Shown here one piece after another: positions 1 through 10,500 of a stretch of DNA of 64,000 nucleotides. The notes beneath the pieces were generated by a model that saw only the letters and a program-made list of their open reading frames with translations, did no database searches and was not told the origin of the DNA. Origin of the DNA: Syngnathus acus (Eukaryota > Chordata > Actinopteri > Syngnathiformes > Syngnathidae); contig NC_051092.1 of the NCBI RefSeq assembly GCF_901709675.1, positions 15,168,991 to 15,232,990 on the forward strand. The letters run 5' to 3'. Position 1 is the stretch's first letter, and every line of letters starts with the position of its first letter. The position numbers and the translations under genes were made by a program.

Positions 1-770
1 AATATTTTTTTTTTTAATTGTGTTTTTACCTGGTTCAAATTTCTATATATTAGTTTTATTTGGTTTTCAAAATCTCGTATAGTTATTAAGAATACATTGA
101 GAGGATATTCAAATATTTCTTTATTGTACAAACATGGAGCTATTGAAGGAATGTGGTGCACTAATGATAACTACAATCTGTGCATGGGAAAAGGCAATTT
201 TTTTGCTTTGTAAATTGAACTCACTTCACAACAAGCAGCGTTTGGCAAATAATTAGCAGTTCTTCTTCATTGCTGCCCCAAGTCTTAGTTTCTGGGCTAA
301 AAACAAACGATCACGATACACGATATTATCTATGATATTCGTTATATCAAGATATATGTGACTCAAAAAGAAAATAAATACCCATGAAATTAAAATGTCC
401 AATTGTGCATTTATTTAATGCCAAACCTTGGCACAATGTACAAAGAAACATGTACATCAGCATCGTGCCTCACTCCCCCTGAGCCTTGTAAACGCTGTAC
501 AGCTGGAAAAATGAACATTAATAAAAACATGTTTTATGTCCACCAGGACAGTGCACTTCTTTCTGATATTGAAGTCAATGGCAACTTAATTCTGCAAAGC
601 ACCTTACTGGCATCTTGTAAATGTAAACACGGTATAGTTTTTAAACTAAATTAACATTAATGAAACAACATTGGACACATTAAAATGCATGAAATTAATG
701 GGGTTTTTTGTAAAGAAAAGCATGCGGTTTTCTGATTCTGAAACATCAGTATCAACTTACTGATGTAATT
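1..770. other. AT-rich sequence, no gene seen
   Basis: No convincing coding or RNA gene. 301-357 is rich in CGATA/GATAT-type words seen in the hAT-like repeat of 43164-44194 and may be a remnant of it. Confidence 0.5.
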
Positions 771-774
771 TCTG

Positions 775-1035
775 GACCATAAGCCGCACCTGATTATAAA
801 CCGCACGAGCAAAAAGTAGGGGAAAATTTAGTTTTTTTCATAAACAAGTCGCACCGTCCTCAAGCTCATGATGAGATCACACCAATCATAGAGGCAGAGA
901 CATCGCTGTACAATACCATCCTGCTCTCGCCACTTATAAATGTTGTTAGTTGCCTGAATGTTGACAGTCACGTAAATGTCGTACAGAGGCTGAGATCAAC
1001 CGGAGTCAAATTCCCTGTTTGGCATATATATACAA
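775..1035. repeat. Fragments of a pogo-like MITE and a LINE 3' tail
   Basis: 775-860 carries the words ATAAGCCGCACC and ATAAACCGCACG, the signature of the element family at 33626, 41730 and 46582. 940-1035 matches the LINE tail at 3170-3270 (CGGAGTCAAATTCCCTG, GATGTTGACAG-like words). Confidence 0.55.
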
Positions 1036-1107
1036 CATATGAATGTGGGAGAAAGACGCACAGATTGAAAAGGCTATTTACACTACATGCGTATGTGTGT
1101 AATGTAT

Positions 1108-1215
1108 CCATCCATTTTCTGAAACAACCTTACAGGGTCGTAGGTGTGTTGAAGCCCATTCCAGCTGTCATTGGGCAAGAGGGGTCCACCCTGAACTGTT
1201 CGCCAACCAATCACA
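1108..1215 (-). repeat. SINE 3' tail fragment
   Basis: Carries ATCCATCCATTTTCTG followed by CAGGGTCGT...CCAGCTGTCATTGGGC, the same block as at 19246, 41289 and 54541. At 41289-41707 the block is joined to a tRNA-like head. Confidence 0.6.
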
Positions 1216-1286
1216 GGATTAATGAATGAAAAAGCAAACTGGACCACAAAAAGCCTGGTAATGCCTAAAGGACAAAGGCTTTATGG

Positions 1287-1698
1287 CAGGGGTGTCAAAC
1301 TTATTTTTGGCGCTGGCCGCATCGTAGTCATAGTTTGCTTCAAAGGGCCATTAAAATTGTCAACCCAAATAAATGTATGAACGTCTCATATTGTATATAT
1401 AGTAAAGGCTACACAACAAACTGATGAATAACTAGTTTTCAAAACAGAGACTAATAAAAACGGGTCAAATATTTCGAAATGAAAATTTGAAATCAAATAA
1501 AATATTTAAAAATAAAAATTATTTAAAATGATGAATGGTAACTAAAAAATTGCTAACAATACCTATATTTTTTAAAAGTGAAAACAATTTAAAATTTTGG
1601 AATTGACATGAATTTGATACACAATTTGTCTTCGCGGGCCACCTAAGATGACGTGGCGGGCCGTATCTGGCTCCCGGGCCTTGACTTTGACACCTGTG
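1287..1698. mobile_element. Complete hAT-type MITE with 8-bp TSD
   Basis: Ends are CAGGGGTGTCAAA and its near inverse TTTGACACCTGTG. The element is flanked by a perfect 8-bp duplication CTTTATGG (1279-1286 and 1699-1706), diagnostic for hAT. 412 bp with no coding capacity. Related copies at 18867-19195, 51337-51665 and 55663-55997. Confidence 0.93.
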
Positions 1699-1706
1699 CT
1701 TTATGG

Positions 1707-2397
1707 GGACAACACCTGACAATGATGGTCCCTCCCTACCTAGCTATTATATGGCTGGGTTTATGTATCTTGGGTGTACAGTATGAGTGTTGCATGTATC
1801 TTGATGGAGCAAAAGACGTAAAAAAGCCATTACAGCCTAAATTGATACATTTGTCCCTCTGGCTAGGGAACTTCCAGGACAAAGACTGAGATAATTAAAT
1901 TCAGCGGATTTAAAGATATTTGGCTAAAAGCTAATCACGACTCTAGCTTTAGCCTACTATCTTCTACGTGATCAGGTTTTATGAACACAAGTGAAAGGTA
2001 ACATTGTTTGACACAATGTCCGGAAGCAATATGCTATACCATTTTTTTTTTTCATGTCAAATGACAATGGTCTCTGTTTTTCCCCTTTGTTCAAAAACAT
2101 CATCCTGGTACAAGATGCAATATCTGCATTAAACCTGTACTGTAAATACAAAGAGGCACATTTTAATGGTAAACACTTTTTTTTCCAAATACATGTATAC
2201 TTTTCAGATCAATATGGTGAACTATATGTTGAGCCATTATTAAAAGAACAATAAATAATCTAATAACAAAAAACATTTTTGTACCACAATTGCACAGAGA
2301 ATTTGAGTATTTTATTTTTAGTTAAGAGGTTGTGTAATAAGTTTGAAATTCAGCGTGCAACCAAATTAAACTGACAGGTCAGGTATACGTGAATACT
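1707..2397. other. Unassigned AT-rich sequence
   Basis: No gene or recognised repeat. Short open frames here lack any family resemblance. Confidence 0.4.
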
Positions 2398-2499
2398 CCA
2401 TCCATCCATCCATCCATCCATCCATCCATCCATCCATCCATCCATCCATCCATCCATCCATCCATCCATCCATCCATCCATCCATCCATCCATCCATCA
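2398..2499. repeat. (CATC)n microsatellite
   Basis: About 25 uninterrupted tetranucleotide units, CATC on +, GATG on -. Confidence 0.98.
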
Positions 2500-2611
2500 T
2501 TTGAGTGCAATTTTCCATGAAGTCACTTTTTTTCTTTTTTTTTTTACTTTCAATATTTATCATCCAACACATTTAATTGTATTAAGAAAACAGTTTAATT
2601 ACTTTATTACC

Positions 2612-2790
2612 CTTATCCGGGGTCGGGTCGCGGGGGCAGCAGCTTTAGGAGGGACTCCCAGACTTCCCTCTCCCCAGCCACTTCATCCAGCTCATCCCGG
2701 GGGATCCCAAGACGTTCCCAGGCCAGCTGAGAGACATCGTCTCTCCAGCGTATCCTGGGTCGTCCACGGGGTTTCCTACCAAATACACAG
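2612..2790 (-). pseudogene. C-terminal fragment of a non-LTR retrotransposon
   Basis: Read on the minus strand, it gives the conserved fish LINE C-terminus ([20 protein letters not shown]...LLPPRPDP) directly followed by GGATAAG. Likely the same family as the endonuclease fragment at 34835-35965. Truncated on its 5' side. 2791-3150 between this and the next LINE shows nothing I recognise. Confidence 0.7.
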
Positions 2791-3151
2791 ACTACAGTAT
2801 TTGTAGTCTGACGGTAACAGGAAGAAAGGCTCTCACCCAGATACAGAAAGGAAAGAGCGGTTATGATAAGGAGTTATTTATTTACAATCAACATATCAGG
2901 TTTGGATGGAAGAAATCCATCCAGGTAGCGGCTCGCGCTCAAGTTGGAGGCAGTCAGGTGCAAGCCAAATGTGTTGCAAACATAAGCAGGCATCACGCCT
3001 GTGCTGGTGACGACAGACAGGGAGGAAGAATAGCACCATCTCGAAAGTTACAAAGTATTTTTTTATTCAACTAACTTGATGTAGAGTGTAAAAGTTCTGG
3101 CAGCATGAATGCATCCGAGTCTGATGATAACCGATGAACAGCAGCTATTCA

Positions 3152-3760
3152 GTAGAATCAGAATCAGCTTTATTGGCCAAGTTTTTGCATGCCAAACAGG
3201 GAATTTGACTCCGGTTGATCTCAGCCTCTGTACAACATTTAAGTGACTAACAACATTCAGGTGACTAACAACATTTAAGTGGCACAAACAGGATGTTATT
3301 GCCCAGTGATGTCTCTGAGACTCTATGAGTGGTGTGAGTTCATCAGAGCGACAGCCTGGGGAAAGAACCTGTGTCTGTGTCTGCTGGTTTTGGCGTACAG
3401 CGCTCTGTAAAGCCGTCCGGAGGGGAGTGGTTCAAACACACTGTGACCTGGGTGAGAAGGGTCTGTAGAGATGTTACTTGCACGTTTCCTGGTCCTGGAC
3501 AGGTACAAGTCTTGGATAGATGGGAGGTTGGTCCCGATTATCTTTTCCGCAGTCCTGATTGCCCGTTGCAGTCTGTGCTTGTCTGAACCAGACAGTGATG
3601 GAGGTGCAGAGGATAGACTGGATGATGGCAGTGTAGAAGGTCTTCAGTAGCTCCAGTGGCAGGTTGAACTTCCTGAGCTGTCTCAGAAAGTACAGCCTCT
3701 GCTGGGCCTTCTTCCGGACAGAGTCTGTGTGGCAGGTCCATTTCAGGTAATTTCAGGTTC
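3152..3760 (-). pseudogene. CR1/L2-like LINE 3' end
   Basis: Minus-strand reading contains DPSHPGHSVFEPLPSGRLYR and FFPQAVALMN, typical of the C-terminus of fish CR1/L2-type ORF2. The 3' end at 3152-3180 is the minus of an AATAAAGCTGATTCTGATTC tail. Interrupted by frameshifts. The direct repeat ACATTTAAGTG/ACATTCAGGTG lies in the tail (3236-3284). Confidence 0.7.
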
Positions 3761-3767
3761 ACCATAA

Positions 3768-3815
3768 TGCACACGCACGCACGCACGTATACACACACGC
3801 ACACGCACACACACA
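3768..3815. repeat. (CA)n / CACG-rich simple repeat
   Basis: Imperfect CA dinucleotides with CACG steps. Confidence 0.9.
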
Positions 3816-4104
3816 CGTTAAGAAGGATGGAGGGTTCAGAAGCAGCAGACCTGACAACCTCTACTGACGGCATTGATGGTGCCCTGTACTGGGGGGGTGA
3901 CATCATCATCATCATCGTTGATAGCTTTGCTATTGTTTGTGTCTTCAACATGGCGAATCGGTCTATCCAGTTTTTCCTACAGCAGCAGGTGTTAAGTAGA
4001 CCACTTCCTAAAACAAGGGTAGGCAACCCACTGCTCCAGAGCCACATGAGGCTGTTTCATTTTTCTGCTGTGGCTCTCATGACTTAAAAAATAAACTCAT
4101 GGCA

Positions 4105-4370
4105 AACAAGTCCAAGGTAGGTTTTCGCGGCAGTGTAGCAGCTGTAGAATAGTCGTCCAGTAACTGGTAACCGCTGGTCGATTCCCGCTCTACTTGAGTC
4201 ATGGATTGTTGTGTCCTTGGGCAATACACTTCATCCACCTTCCCCCCAGTGCCACTCACAATGCTGTATGAATGTTTGGTGGTGGTCAGAAGGGCCACGC
4301 TTCTGTCAGCCTGCCCCAGATGTGGCTACTTATGCACCACCAGAGTGGGAATGTGTGTGTGACTAATGCA
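4105..4370 (+). repeat. tRNA-like SINE (body)
   Basis: GGTCGATTCCCGC resembles a polymerase III B box. It is followed by the body words TGTCCTTGGGCAA, ACTTCATCCACC, CCCCAGTGCCACTCACA and TGTGGCTACTTATGCACCAC common in fish SINEs. Confidence 0.6.
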
Positions 4371-4995
4371 TCTACTATCAGGACTTTCAGTATAGGCTTT
4401 CAGTATCCTGCTCACTCGAGGGAAGCGGGTCAAGATTTGGCCTGATGATACTATACGCAAATCTACAGTTTCATATACTATGAATATGTATTGTTAGTCA
4501 TTACTGTTTATCATTATGCATCACTGTTGTACTGAAAATCTGCTGGTATTAATTCAACACTCGCATATTTTGGTTGAAGCGGGTGCACTCAATTGCCTTG
4601 CTTCGACACACAGTTGAGTGTTTACCATTTAACACTTTTTGGTTTATGTTACTTTGAGTAGTGTTGGCCAAGGTTGACATGTTTTTTTTTTTTTCCCCCA
4701 AATGGGACTTGATTTTTTTTCAAGACCATCTGAACGACCCGCCCCCCCAATTTAATACGCGGTATTAGATCGGATATGTATTTGATGATTTGCAATGCGA
4801 CCGCAGTCTGAACGTCTAGGTCAGATATATCCAACTGAAACCTTATCATGACCTCAACCGACTTAAACCTCACCCGATCTGCAAAGTTGTTTTAAGTAAC
4901 AGTATTTACTTTATATCGTACTTTAATTTAATCCCGCTTGAAACATGAAGCACCCAGTGGACATTTTTGGTGATAGTAGTCATTAAGCAACGTAG
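4371..4995. other. No recognisable feature
   Basis: Intergenic sequence with a T-run at 4682 and no supported gene. Confidence 0.4.
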
Positions 4996-5000
4996 ACTGT

Positions 5001-5359
5001 TGTCAGGGCGACCAAAAGCAACTTGGACCAGGGTTTATTGAAGAGAAGGGGGTTAGGAGAACACAGACACAGGCGGGACAGAGGGTCACGGACAGCAGGC
5101 AGGACCAGGAACAGAGACATGAAACGGGTTCTGACCATGAGCCTACACACGAGACGGGGGGGAATGCACAACAGGACAGGAACAACAGGAGCAGAAACAG
5201 ACAGGAAGTAACAGTAGACACAGACAGGGAGAAACACACAGGCAGGATTTAAATAAAGGAGTTAACAAAAGGGAGCAGGTGACAGTCATTACGGTGATGA
5301 CAGGGACGTGGCTGAGGGAAAGTTGCCGGCTGAGTGGCATGTGGCACGGGCACGTGACA
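5001..5359 (-). mobile_element. Solo LTR (gypsy-like) with 5-bp TSD
   Basis: Starts TGTCAGGGCGACC, ends CACGTGACA, and is flanked by the 5-bp duplication ACTGT (4996-5000 and 5360-5364). The minus strand carries CAATAAACCCTGGTCC, with AATAAA as the polyadenylation signal, so the LTR is in minus orientation. Relatives at 18533-18866, 24451-24700 and 26191-26485. Confidence 0.85.
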
Positions 5360-5364
5360 ACTGT

Positions 5365-5664
5365 TCATTTATTATGTGCGCCAATAGCATGACATCATCT
5401 TTAGTAACGTCCACATGAAAGCCTCGCCTCAGTCCCCAAAATATTTTATTTCCACCTGTTCCCAAAGCACTCCTTTGTGGATATGATATCATCAAAAGAT
5501 AGGCCTGTGGCACCTCCGCACTGGACCACAAACGTAACATTACAAGTGACGTCGTCTTTCTTCTGCGCTTGCGAGTCACTGAGTACACAGATGTTCACAC
5601 ACCAGAGGGACTGGGGTCTCATTTAATGTGGAACATGAACACAACCGCAAGCCCGTGCACACAC

Positions 5665-5696
<32 letters not shown>

Positions 5697-6594
5697 TGGA
5701 TTTTATACAAACACACAGACCCACACATACAAATTGGATTTTACACAAAATCCTAATCGAGCATCAAGACCTGCAGTGAATGTAGCCCGATGAAACGCAT
5801 CAGACAGAACAACCAAATGCGTCACAGCACTCTTGTTTATTGAAATGAGAGACAGGGGACGTGGATCACTGGAGCTTGTGTAGAGTAGAGGCGTCAACGC
5901 TGCGTCAGCGAGGTTGACAGGCGCGAAGCAGGCTCGTGGTCGGGGACGGGCATGAGATCAGACCTGAAGCAGAGCAAACACAGGAGCAGGTAGGGCATAG
6001 GCGGAACTCGTGGTCAAACAACGGGTAATGGGTCAGGCCGGGCAGAAGTCATACACAGGTCGAGCGACAGGTAAATGGGCAAGGCAAAAGCAGTCAATAT
6101 GTAGTCAACGAGCAGGAACTCACAAAGACTGATGGGTGTGTGGGGTTTAAGTAGTGGACAAGATGAGCTGGTGGCAGGTAATGAGTGATGATTACTGTGG
6201 GCGTGGCTGTGTGCACCATTGAGAGTACTTGTGGTGTGCAGGGAAATGGAACTAGCCAGGGTGCTGAAGATGTGTGATACCTGAGAAAATTGGCTAGTGT
6301 TAAAATTAACATACTGTTTGTTGAATTAACACCATCAGATTCTCAGTGTTTTATCTGTACCAACTTGTAGGACATCTCAATTCTGTCACCATTTCTTCCA
6401 AACTAATAAATAAATTCATTTATTTGGGGGGACGTGCAAATAGATGAGCTGCTGGTGCTGAGCATTGAATATGCAGAGGACATATTTATATTATAATATG
6501 AAAGAGCCAGGTGACTTAACACGCTAACAATTTTACACTGTGATAATGGTGAAACTCACCTCCCTTGGCATAAATGTGTGAGCATGTGTGAGTG
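5365..6594. other. Intergenic sequence with (CA)n and an unclassified repeat
   Basis: (CA)n at 5660-5696. 5820-6290 (AGGCGGAACTCGTGGTC, TTTAAGTAGTGGACAAG) looks like a retroelement LTR or adjacent sequence, but its borders are not visible. No gene seen. Confidence 0.35.
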
Positions 6595-6597
6595 TGC

Positions 6598-6598
<1 letters not shown>

Positions 6599-6680
<82 letters not shown>

Positions 6681-6690
6681 CGTGCGTGTC
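6599..6690. repeat. (TG)n microsatellite
   Basis: About 40 TG dinucleotides ending in GCGTGCGTGCGTG. Confidence 0.98.
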
Positions 6691-6835
6691 AAGCAATAAA
6701 ATAGTGTCTATCTGCCATGAAACCACAGCCTTGTCACATGCAGTACATTAAACAAGACATTAGGATAGTCCATAATGCATCTTTTTTTTTTTTTTTAAAG
6801 TCCCAATGATCGTCACACACACATCTGGGTGTGGT

Positions 6836-6948
6836 GAAATTTGTCCTCTGCAAATAACCCATCCCCGTGTGATTTTGATCCATCCCCTGGGGGAGAGGGG
6901 AGCAGTGAGCAGCAGCGGTGCCGCGCTCGGGAATCATGGTCAAAGGTG
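6836..6948 (-). repeat. SINE 3' portion
   Basis: Shares CCATCCCCGTGTGATTTTGA, GGAGAGGGGAGCAGTGAGCA and GGGAATCAT with the longer, tRNA-headed copy at 16141-16365. The tRNA-like head is absent here. Confidence 0.75.
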
Positions 6949-6975
6949 CAATCATGACAAACATTTAATTGATGT

Positions 6976-7092
<117 letters not shown>

Positions 7093-7227
7093 ATATGCAG
7101 GAATACTATTGGCTTTTGACGGGGTGATGAACAGGCATCACTCGAATACGATAGCTGAATCAAACCATTGAGTGGGTCCAGGGAGAGAGAAAAAGTAAAC
7201 ACCGGTTTCTGCGTTGCACGCACGTGG

Positions 7228-7278
7228 ATGTACCGTGACGAGGAAGCAATTCTTATCGTTTCACATTCCAGATCGTGA
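7228..7278 (+). other. Possible upstream ORF overlapping the ntrk3 start
   Basis: An ATG at 7228 opens 16 codons ending in TGA at 7276-7278. The last A of this stop is the A of the ntrk3 ATG (TGATG). It would lie in the 5' UTR only if transcription starts upstream and the possible acceptor at 7270-7271 is not used. Its coding role is inferred. Confidence 0.3.
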
Positions 7279-7555
7279 TGTATGGATTTGGAGCTTTATT
7301 CTCATTCGATTTCTGCCAGCCGCCCAAAATGTGGCACTACTGGAGACTTTTCGTTGTCCTCAACGTCTTATTTTTCAGTGAACTTAGCTTATCACTGCCA
7401 CACTGCCCGCCTACCTGCGTTTGCACGCACAACGAAATTTACTGTAACAAGTCGGATAGTAGTAAGCATTCCTCGCTCTTAGCTTTTCAGGACACTGAGA
7501 GCTCTGGAAATAGTACAAGGAGCAGCAGAGACCTTTTCCAGAACATCATTTCCAT
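7278..7555 (+). CDS. ntrk3: ntrk3 coding exon 1: signal peptide and LRR N-cap
   Basis: Encodes residues 1-92 plus two bases of codon 93. The hydrophobic stretch [10 protein letters not shown] is followed by the CPxxCxC...C pattern (C43, C47, C49, C56) that caps Trk leucine-rich repeats. The ATG at 7278 is the first in-frame ATG after an in-frame TGA at 7236. A second in-frame ATG at 7329 (residue 18) has A at -3 and would put the signal peptide closer to the N-terminus, so either start is possible. The donor GTAAG begins at 7556. The bases before the ATG (pyrimidine-rich, ending CAG at 7271) would also serve as a 3' splice site, so a noncoding first exon may lie upstream. Residues 57-92 are Ser/Asn-rich, with one N-glycosylation sequon (NST at 78). 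Confidence 0.92.
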
Positions 7556-10500
7556 GTAAGTGTACCAGTCGGTGTTTCTTTTGGTCATTGGATTTTATGT
7601 TCAGAAGCAGTTATTATTAATAGAAGAAGAAGAAAAAAACTCGTTTTTTATTTGAGTTTTAATATGGAAATACCCCATTTTAAAAATAACTTGTTTTTCT
7701 CCTTTATCGTCTGGAAAAGAGAAAGTAAAAGACTAGGAACGGTTTGATTTTCCAAAAACGAAAAAAAAAAAATAGGACGAGAAACATAAAAATATATTAA
7801 ATATACGTATTTGTTTTGGAAATTATCACCGGCAGCATTTCTGATCATGACCAGGAGATGGCCACAGTGCGGCGTCTGAAGACAAAATAGTGTTCCGTAA
7901 TGACGATCCATCAACCTTCTAAATTCTACAATTAAGTACACACGTGAAGAAAACACGACAAGAAAACGAATTGTTTCATTATGTGATAGAGGTATACCAG
8001 TAATCTTCTCGCCTGGAAACCCTGACCAATCCTTGTGGGGAGTCTCATTGATGCGTGTCAAAACGCGAGCATGAGCAGAAGGTTGGCCATCTCGGATCGC
8101 CAACCACGGCAACGATACAACCCCACCTCCCCCCCCAAAAAACCCCACAATAATACTTGCGTATGTTTATTTTGGTTTGTTTTTCTTTTTTCAGTTTTTG
8201 ATTATAAATGATCTAATAGTGTAGCAATTTATAGCAGTAATATATGAAAAAAATAAAAGAGTACAACGAGATAAGAGTTCTTATGCCTATTGAACATTGT
8301 AAACTATGTCAAACTGAAACATTTATTGATGAGCTTTTCTTTCTTTCTTAATTTTTGTAATGTTGATATGTTCAATCATCCAGAAACACACACAAAGAAT
8401 CTTATGAGGTGCCCTTGCACTTGTATTGACACAATCTTAATTAAAAAATGAACTTCTATTAAAAGAGTACACGAAAGAAATTACAAGTGGAATTAGGATT
8501 AGTCAAACCTCTACATATGAATTTAATTCGTTCCAAGACCTACTTCGTATGTTGAAATTGTCGTATGTTGGATCAAATAATTTCATAAGGATACTGTTGG
8601 ATTTGGTCCACAATCTTGCGAGCGCGCTATCTGCGCCTCACGGCAAAAGCCCTTGCCAATCACCTGTAATCCAATTTACTCCCTGCGTGCTCGTTTGATT
8701 TCTTCAGATGTAGGAAAATGCAAAGACACTGAAGCAGAAATTAGACTCACACAGGTTGGTTGAGTTCAATCACAATTCTTGTTAAGAAAGCTGTTTTCAG
8801 GAAAGTACAATACAGCGCTGGGCCTTTCAAGAGCAGAAAGTCTCCAATCAGAAAAGGCAACGTTCAAGGTTCTTTGGTCAGCTTATATTCAGTTGGTGTG
8901 GGGCGCGTTTGATGGGTGATGAGTCGTTGGGGTGGGGCGAGTTCGCAGTAGAGTTTGATTCCATGAGAGTGGGTGCTGGTTATGGAAGATTCGGTGTGTG
9001 TGTGGGGGCTGTTGTCTTTCATCCCGTCTTTCGGCCTTGGTGATCATCTTTGGCCGAGTCCTTGGCTGTCTCCTTCTGGCACCAGCTGGTTTTTATCTCC
9101 GAGTGACCTTCCTGTAAACATTCTCCTCCATTCTTGCACATATGCTGTCGTACCTCATTCTTTCACTTTTGTCATTTTGTACGAATTAATGTGAGCTTTT
9201 TGGCTGTAACATCATTAATCTATTACTGTTCCCTGACTATGCAAAGTTAGTTCTTTTGATACTCCCTGTCTTTGCTCACATCATTATATTCTTAGTTTAA
9301 TCATGCTTCCCACCATATCATTTCTTTGTTAGGCAAAACATTTCCCTCTGTGCAGAGCGTTCAGTAGTAATCGAAAAGCTGGCGTCTCGCATTAGGCGAC
9401 ATATGACGTTTAATCAAAACACAAGATATAATCAAGTACTGTACGGTCAAGACGACTCTGGCCGTGTCCATGATTTAGAGAACAAACATCAGGCATGCAT
9501 TACACAGTCCCTTAAGGGTCATTAAGCTATGTAAGCAACATATCAAAAGACATTTATTTTGCAGTGCACAGAAATACATATTGAATCATGAAGTTGTAGC
9601 AACCTCTGTTATTATCTTATATCAAAGAATGTCTAGTTATGTCTGCTTTATTGGTTGATTCCATGAATATACTTGTCTGCTTATATACTTTATCCAAAGA
9701 GATGTGAGCGTATCTGGTATTGTGGCTAGGCGGGTTTTGTGTCTTTTGACCCTATTCCTTCAATACATTGTAATTCGTTTAATTTGTTCCACAGCCAAAA
9801 ACCAATGATAACTCCTTAATAAATACTGCAGATAATTACACATAGCAATAAAACAAATGCATTAGTCAAAGTCAAAGTCAAAGTCAGCTTTATTGTCAAT
9901 CCCTTCATATGTCAAGACACACAAAGAAACCGAAATTCCGTTTCCTCCATCCCACGGTGACGAGACATACAAGTAGGCGACACAAAACAAAAACAAGAAG
10001 GCACAAACCATAAATAATAAATAATAAATAAAATAAAATGAGCGATGAATAAAAACAGACCAATAACCCATTGAATATGAGGGGCAAAACCGAGCCAGTG
10101 AGCATACAGCAAGAACAGGACGCTACGCTGAAAGGGGGAGCGAGTTCAGGATCCTAACAGCCTGGAGTACGAAGCTGTTGGAAAGTCTGGTGGTGCGGGA
10201 GCGCAGGCTCCTGTACCGCCTCCCAGAGGGCAGAATTATATCAGAGAGATGTAAAAAGAAATAAATTACAAATGAATAATCAATTAGAAGTGAGTTATTT
10301 TTTTACTTTTTTCTTTTTAACTTTCATATTCACCCTCTTTACTTCCACTCAATTTAGGCTTCCGTTTCTTTGCTTCGTTTTCCTTTGACTGTATTAATTT
10401 TCACCCAGAAGAATGATGTTCCCCAAATCCAAATGTGAAATGAGCAAACTAATGTTAATTTAAGTTAAAAAAACAAAAACAAATATCAGTTGTATGCTTT

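Noticed and set aside
2366-2572. 68-codon minus-strand frame with repeated MDGW
   Set aside because: Translation of the (CATC)n microsatellite.
3538-4047. 169-codon minus-strand frame
   Set aside because: It crosses a CA repeat and the end of a LINE copy. There is no continuous homology and its composition follows the simple repeat.
7282-7482. Alternative 66-codon frame over exon 1
   Set aside because: Out-of-frame shadow. The frame from 7278 contains the LRR N-cap cysteines and joins exon 2 in phase.
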